From Allacma fusca (Eukaryota; Arthropoda; Collembola; Symphypleona; Sminthuridae), in the NCBI GenBank assembly GCA_947179485.1, contig OX359248.1:33613378-33677377 (forward strand): 64,000 nt of DNA, in the 5' to 3' direction. Both the position numbers and the translations under genes were made by a program. Below are positions 62,873-64,000 of the stretch, piece after piece. The notes below the pieces were generated by a model. That model was not told where the DNA came from, did not search any database, and saw nothing but the letters and a program-made list of their open reading frames with translations. Positions within the stretch are counted from its first letter, which is position 1. Every line of letters starts with the position of its first letter.

Positions 62873-64000
62873 TGCCAAAAGATTCTGCAAACAAAAAAAA
62901 AATATCAAAAGGTTACAATAATTTAACATTCAACAAATATAAATTCAAAACATTTGGGGGAATTTATCAAATCATTTAAAATAACTTTCCTCCAAAGTTT
63001 ACATATAAAGAGTTTAATGACATTTATTGTTCAATCAAAATTCCAGAGACATGCTCACTATGCAATAACGCAATAGTATAGTCACTCCTCAGCGTTCTAC
63101 AGAAAAATAATAATAAAATATAAAAACCCAACTGCCTTACATGATCACACGGGAATACGGGAGGAGAGCTCTTGCCTTTGATACGAATGAATAACAACTG
63201 AATGGAACTGCACCTGACGTAAAAATACTGAAGCTAAAAATTGTTATGCTTGTCTACAAGGTGAAGGTGCGTTTATAACCTGAGGTAAATGGGGTAATGC
63301 TACCTGGAACCAAACCCTTTGAGTACTTAAGCCTCGCCCTGTACCCGCCCCCACTGGAGATTTTGTTGAGCTTGGGTAAAGAAACGCGTGACTCCAATAA
63401 TGTATACTTTACTCTAGCTCTGACTGGACTTATGACTATGCCCAGCAGAAATAAATCGAGGATAAATAATAAACATGTGATATATTAATAATAATTGGTC
63501 ATGCAAGCCAACGTCAAAAGTCATGCTGATAATGAGAAGGAAGCGCTACCGACGGGGGGTTCAGCTCACCCACAGGATTTTCGTCAACTTTCATGCTCAT
63601 TGATAATAGACCTCTATAAGTAGACAAACATTGACTCAATTTAAAATTAGTATTGCTATCTGTAAACACACATACCGGACCTTGTATGAGATTACGATAA
63701 GGATACATGTCCACATACATCCTACACATCCCAAAATAATCCAATACTGAAAAGAACACCAGAGAACTCCAGAGAAGTCTATTTCTTTCGACCGCTTTAA
63801 GAAGTTTCTTATCACCAGAAATTGTACGGACAGTCTTCCATCAATGTGCATATAGCCCCATGTACATAATTTTCGTTCTAGATATGAACTTTTGAACTGC
63901 GTAAAATATTATGCTGCATTTGAAAAAAAATGCTGGGTATAAAAAAACTTTTGGATATAAAGAGTAATTATATAGATTCGTCAATTTTTTTGGGGGTGAA
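62873..64000. other. NPC2 upstream region
   Basis: An acceptor immediately before the NPC2 start implies a 5' UTR exon. A possible donor is the gtaagg at about 63139-63144 on the minus strand. No other gene supported to the window edge. Confidence 0.4.

Overview
This window looks like AT-rich animal nuclear DNA. The genes are split by GT..AG introns, intergenic DNA is wide, simple-sequence runs are frequent, and there are no operons or Shine-Dalgarno-led reading frames. Two eclosion-hormone genes point to an arthropod. The base composition and gene set would fit a parasitic copepod such as a sea louse, but that species-level guess is inference only. I saw no convincing transposon, LTR element, tRNA, rRNA or CRISPR array.

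Layout. (1) 1-15 kb, plus strand: five well-separated, GC-richer coding exons, each opening at a plausible splice acceptor and ending in its own stop. They read best as alternative 3'-terminal exons of one or more genes whose upstream part lies to the left. I do not recognise the protein. (2) 16.8-20.4 kb: two eclosion-hormone genes in convergent orientation, one canonical and one diverged. (3) 20.4-27.3 kb: no gene seen, only microsatellites. (4) 27.3-29.0 kb, plus: Elongin B in four coding exons, with a small lysine-rich intronless reading frame nested in intron 1. (5) 29.3-29.9 kb, minus: RPABC4/POLR2K, the small zinc-ribbon subunit of RNA polymerases I, II and III. (6) 35.7-38.8 kb, plus: an Emi1/Emi2/Rca1-type F-box inhibitor of the APC/C, with KEN box, D-box, zinc-binding region and RL-type tail. 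Its upstream exons are uncertain. (7) 43.6-54.3 kb, minus: a complete acid sphingomyelinase (SMPD1) in 11 coding exons. (8) 62.2-62.9 kb, minus: an NPC2-type lysosomal sterol carrier in two coding exons.

How they relate: SMPD1 and NPC2 are neighbouring genes in the same orientation, and both products act on lysosomal lipid. POLR2K and the F-box gene may share a divergent CCAAT-rich promoter. An E2F-like site lies upstream of the recognised F-box exons. The most unusual observations are the Emi1-like protein, whose zinc-binding region is split by a 114-residue insert carrying a DSGxxS degron; the convergent eclosion-hormone pair; the array of alternative tail exons; a phase-symmetric candidate cassette exon inside the saposin domain of SMPD1; and the nested lysine-rich gene. 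All exon boundaries were read by eye from splice signals and family alignment from memory, with no transcript data.
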